This document shows, in pieces, positions 3,553 through 5,898 of a DNA stretch of 5,898 nt. Every line of letters begins with the position of its first letter. Positions within the stretch are counted from its first letter, which is position 1. Where the stretch lies: the NCBI GenBank assembly GCA_036003885.1, contig DASYSA010000552.1, positions 1 to 5,898 of the forward strand. Reading direction: 5' to 3'. The position numbers were made by a program, and so were the translations under genes. Below the pieces are notes generated by a model. The model ran no database searches. It was given only the letters and a program-made list of their open reading frames with translations, and was not told the DNA's origin. The DNA is from DASYSA01 sp036003885 (GTDB lineage: Bacteria > Acidobacteriota > Blastocatellia > UBA7656).

Positions 3553-5628
3553 ATGGCAAAGGCTGACCGACCAAAGGGGGAAGCGCTCCTCAGGAAAATT
3601 TACGGTAACGACGCTTCGTTTCGCGAGGGCCAGTGGGAAGCCATTCGCGAAGTCGCCAGTGAGCGCGGCCGGCTCCTCGTCGTGCAACGCACCGGGTGGG
3701 GCAAGAGCCTTGTCTATCTCCTCTCGACCAGACTCTTGCGCGACGATGGAGGAGGCCCGACTCTGCTCATCAGTCCGCTGAGGGCGCTGATGAGAAATCA
3801 ACTCGATATGGCGCGCGGCCTCAGTCTGAACGCCGCAATAATAAATAGCGACAACACCGAGCAATGGGATGCAGTCGAGAGTGAGTTGCAGCGTGATCTG
3901 TGCGACATTCTGCTCATCGCGCCTGAGCGTCTGAACAATGAGCGCTTTCTGACCAGGGTGCTAAATCGCATTAGCGGCCGCATCGGTCTGTTTGTAGTCG
4001 ATGAAGCTCATTGCATTTCGGATTGGGGCCATGACTTTCGCCCCGACTATCGGAGAATAGTGCGCGTGCTTCAACTCCTGCCCCCGAACGTTCCTGTGCT
4101 GTGCACAACGGCGACTGCCAATACTCGCGTGATTGACGACATTGTCGCTCAGATCGGATCGGGCTTGAAAGTGCAGCGCGGACCGCTCACGCGTGCGTCA
4201 CTGCGGCTGTTCAACATCGCACTTTCCGACCAGAGCGAGCGGCTTGCGTGGCTCGCACAGTGTTTGCCCAAACTCGAAGGCAGCGGCATCGTCTACTGCT
4301 TGACTGTCAATGATGTGCGCCGGGTGGCTTCGTGGCTTGTTGAGAACGGCATTGACGCTCGGCCTTACTACGCCGACTTAACAAACGAAGAGCGGACCGC
4401 GAATGAAGAGGCGTTGCTATCGAATCAGATCAAGGTGCTTGTGGCGACTACGGCGCTCGGGATGGGCTACGACAAGCCGGACCTCGGCTTCGTCATTCAC
4501 TTTCAGCGGCCGGGTTCAGTCATCGCTTATTACCAGCAGGTCGGCCGCGCGGGCCGCGCGGTCGACAACGCGTTCGGCATCCTCCTCAGTGGACGCGAAG
4601 ACGACGAGATTCAGGACTACTTCATTCGCAGCGCATTCCCGCCTGACAGAGCAATGCGCGAGGTCATCGAGCTGCTGGGTTCAGCCGATGGGCTCACCGT
4701 CAACGAGATTGCCAACAAGCTGAACTTTGCATGGGGAACGATCGAGAAGGCGCTTAAGTTGCTCGAGCTTGATGATGCGGTCGTGAGACGGGAGAGGCGC
4801 TACTTCGCAACCGCAAATCGCTGGAGTCCCGACCCGCTCCACGCCGAAGAAGTCACCCGGCAGCGCCTGCGGGAACTCGAAGAGATGCGACGCTACGTTA
4901 TGCACGACGGCTGCCTGATGGAGTTTCTCGCGCGAGCCCTGGACGATCCCTCAGCGGCTCGATGCGGCCGCTGCATGAACTGCGTCAAAAAACAGCCTAA
5001 GAAGTCGGTGGATGAGTCCCTCCACCAGCGCGCCTACGAGTTCCTTCGCAGCGCCTCGCTCGTGATAGAACCGAGAAGGCAGTGGCCCTCGGGCGCGTCG
5101 CAACTGCTGAGCGGGCGCATACCAGAAGCCGTTCGAGCATGCCCCGGCCGTGTGCTGAGCATCTACGGGGATGCGGGATGGGGCCGGGAAGTCGCAAGAT
5201 GCAAATATCAAGTCGGCGAGTTCAGCGAACCATTGGTGACCGCGTCCGTCGAGTTGATCAGTGCGAGATGGAAGCCCGATCCACCGCCATCCTGGGTGGC
5301 AGCCGTGCCTTCCTTGCGCGATCCCCGGCTCGTATACACTTTTGCGCGCCGAGTGGCGGAAAGACTTGGGCTGCCGTTCGCCGATGTTTTGCGAAAGAAG
5401 ACTGAACGACCCGAGCAAAAGACTATGGAGAACAGCGCGCAACAACTGAGAAACCTGATAGACGCCTTCGAGATCGCGGCTCGAGTGCCTGACGGGCCGG
5501 TTCTGTTGATCGACGATGTGATAGATTCCAGGTGGACGATCACAGTAGTTGCCTGGCTGCTGCGGAAAAATGGGAGTGGACCCGTTCACCCGTTCGCCCT
5601 GGCCAGCGCCGCAGCAGGAGGAAGCTAA
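3553..5628 (+). CDS. RecQ-type ATP-dependent DNA helicase fused to a ComF-like phosphoribosyltransferase domain
   Basis: This is a 691-residue DNA helicase fusion. The ATG at 3553 follows GGAGG (3544-3548). Superfamily 2 helicase motifs are complete: motif 0 FREGQWEAI (23-31), Walker A TGWGKS (47-52, Lys51), DEAH (150-153), the RecQ aromatic loop CISDWGHDFRP (154-164), TTATAN (185-190), motif V around ATTALGMGYDKPD (298-310) and motif VI QQVGRAGR (328-335). A winged-helix-like segment follows (about 375-418). The zinc site is Cys454, 471, 474 and 477, with the same spacing as E. coli RecQ (C-x16-C-x2-C-x2-C). No HRDC domain is present. Residues about 580-691 instead resemble ComF-type PRTases: WVAAVPS, LVYTFARRVAERLGLPF, a TERPEQKTMENSAQQLRNL segment and the acidic pair in VLLIDDV (650-656). 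The segment between, with WPSG and IYGDAGWGREV (537-547), is unassigned. It should unwind DNA 3'-to-5' like other RecQ proteins (family knowledge). The role of the PRTase part is unknown. It overlaps the DprA-like gene. Confidence 0.95.
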   Translation: MAKADRPKGEALLRKIYGNDASFREGQWEAIREVASERGRLLVVQRTGWGKSLVYLLSTRLLRDDGGGPTLLISPLRALMRNQLDMARGLSLNAAIINSDNTEQWDAVESELQRDLCDILLIAPERLNNERFLTRVLNRISGRIGLFVVDEAHCISDWGHDFRPDYRRIVRVLQLLPPNVPVLCTTATANTRVIDDIVAQIGSGLKVQRGPLTRASLRLFNIALSDQSERLAWLAQCLPKLEGSGIVYCLTVNDVRRVASWLVENGIDARPYYADLTNEERTANEEALLSNQIKVLVATTALGMGYDKPDLGFVIHFQRPGSVIAYYQQVGRAGRAVDNAFGILLSGREDDEIQDYFIRSAFPPDRAMREVIELLGSADGLTVNEIANKLNFAWGTIEKALKLLELDDAVVRRERRYFATANRWSPDPLHAEEVTRQRLRELEEMRRYVMHDGCLMEFLARALDDPSAARCGRCMNCVKKQPKKSVDESLHQRAYEFLRSASLVIEPRRQWPSGASQLLSGRIPEAVRACPGRVLSIYGDAGWGREVARCKYQVGEFSEPLVTASVELISARWKPDPPPSWVAAVPSLRDPRLVYTFARRVAERLGLPFADVLRKKTERPEQKTMENSAQQLRNLIDAFEIAARVPDGPVLLIDDVIDSRWTITVVAWLLRKNGSGPVHPFALASAAAGGS
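5616..5621 (+). promoter_or_regulatory. Ribosome binding site of the DprA-like gene, inside the helicase gene
   Basis: A full AGGAGG lies in the last codons of the helicase frame, 6 nt before the ATG at 5628. That ATG shares its A with the helicase TAA stop (TAATG). This arrangement fixes the start of the downstream gene and indicates translational coupling. Confidence 0.85.
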
Positions 5629-5898
5629 TGGACTCAGACAGCCAGGTGGTGTTGTTGCTCTGTTCGATGATCGGTCGGGCGGATGACGAACCCATTCGTC
5701 CACTCGGACCAAAAGAGTGGAGCGAGCTGGAGCGAAAGATCACAACCTCGGGAATCGAAGGGCCGAGCGGGTTGCTCGGCTTGTCGGCCGCGGATCTGGC
5801 TCGCGAGCTGGAGCTGGAGCCGAGTGAGGCGGACCGCATAGCGGTTCTCTTAGGGCGAGAAAGCCTGATAGAGATTGAACTGGAGCGGTTGAGTGAAA
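5628..5898 (+). CDS. DprA-like DNA-processing protein, N-terminal part (cut by window end)
   Basis: The frame is open for 90 codons from the ATG to the window edge, with no stop. It begins with VVLLLCSMIGRA (residues 7-18), followed by IRPLGPKEWSELERKI (23-38) and a Leu-rich helical part with LLGLSAADLARELEL (48-62) and the stretch ending in LERLSE. This layout of a 'llLcs.lG' start, 'PL.p.eW..L' and then a helical bundle is what I recall from the helical N-terminal domain of DprA/Smf-like proteins encoded next to RecQ-PRTase genes. DprA proteins bind single-stranded DNA with a Rossmann-like (SLOG) domain, which would lie beyond the window, so the diagnostic GSR-type motifs cannot be checked. 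Coupling to the helicase gene supports a joint role. The acidic, Glu-rich character of the visible part makes direct DNA binding by this segment unlikely. Other helical domains cannot be excluded. Confidence 0.72.
   Translation, partial: MDSDSQVVLLLCSMIGRADDEPIRPLGPKEWSELERKITTSGIEGPSGLLGLSAADLARELELEPSEADRIAVLLGRESLIEIELERLSE

Noticed and set aside
3553..5628. Housekeeping recQ
   Set aside because: There is no HRDC domain, the region after the zinc site is different and a PRTase domain is fused, so this is a separate RecQ-like subfamily and the gene symbol was withheld.
4951..5712. A minus-strand gene opposite the helicase C-terminus
   Set aside because: It is antisense to conserved zinc and PRTase motifs, has low-complexity Arg/Ser/Pro content and no credible start.

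Overview
The window looks like chromosomal DNA of a moderately GC-rich, free-living bacterium. The secreted two-domain alpha/beta hydrolase, the extended ECF sigma factor and the heptamer repeats between genes resemble what I remember from Acidobacteriota (Blastocatellia-like) and similar soil phyla. That placement is a weak inference: no rRNA, tRNA or marker gene is present.

Left two thirds (about 1-3262), minus strand. Three genes, transcribed right to left, are separated by 153 and 251 bases: a small VOC-fold (glyoxalase/dioxygenase superfamily) protein (3262-2912), an ECF-type sigma factor with an 80-residue Cys-containing C-terminal extension (2758-1922), and an exported serine hydrolase with a beta-rich N-terminal domain, a Pro/Lys repeat linker and an alpha/beta hydrolase domain (1670-174). 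They do not form an obvious pathway. Each looks separately expressed, and the hydrolase has a reasonable sigma-70-like promoter.

Right third (about 3553-5898), plus strand, divergent from the VOC gene. A 691-residue fusion joins a RecQ-type helicase to a ComF-like phosphoribosyltransferase (PRTase) fold. It overlaps by one base (TAATG) a second gene, cut by the window end, whose first 90 residues look like the N-terminal domain of a DprA-like protein. Helicase, ComF-like PRTase and DprA-like protein together suggest one DNA-handling machine, either processing incoming single-stranded DNA or acting in anti-phage defence. This is the most interesting part of the window.

Every intergenic region carries short tandem repeats with a strict or near 7-bp period, with a different heptamer in each place: CACTCAG, CCCCTGA, TACGTTT/ACGCAAA and TCAGAGG/CCTCTGA. 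Two pairs are arranged as inverted repeats, and one forms a perfect 34-bp stem. Arrays begin within a few bases of the stop codon of all three minus-strand genes. They are not CRISPR arrays. They resemble the heptameric STRR class of repeats known from cyanobacteria.
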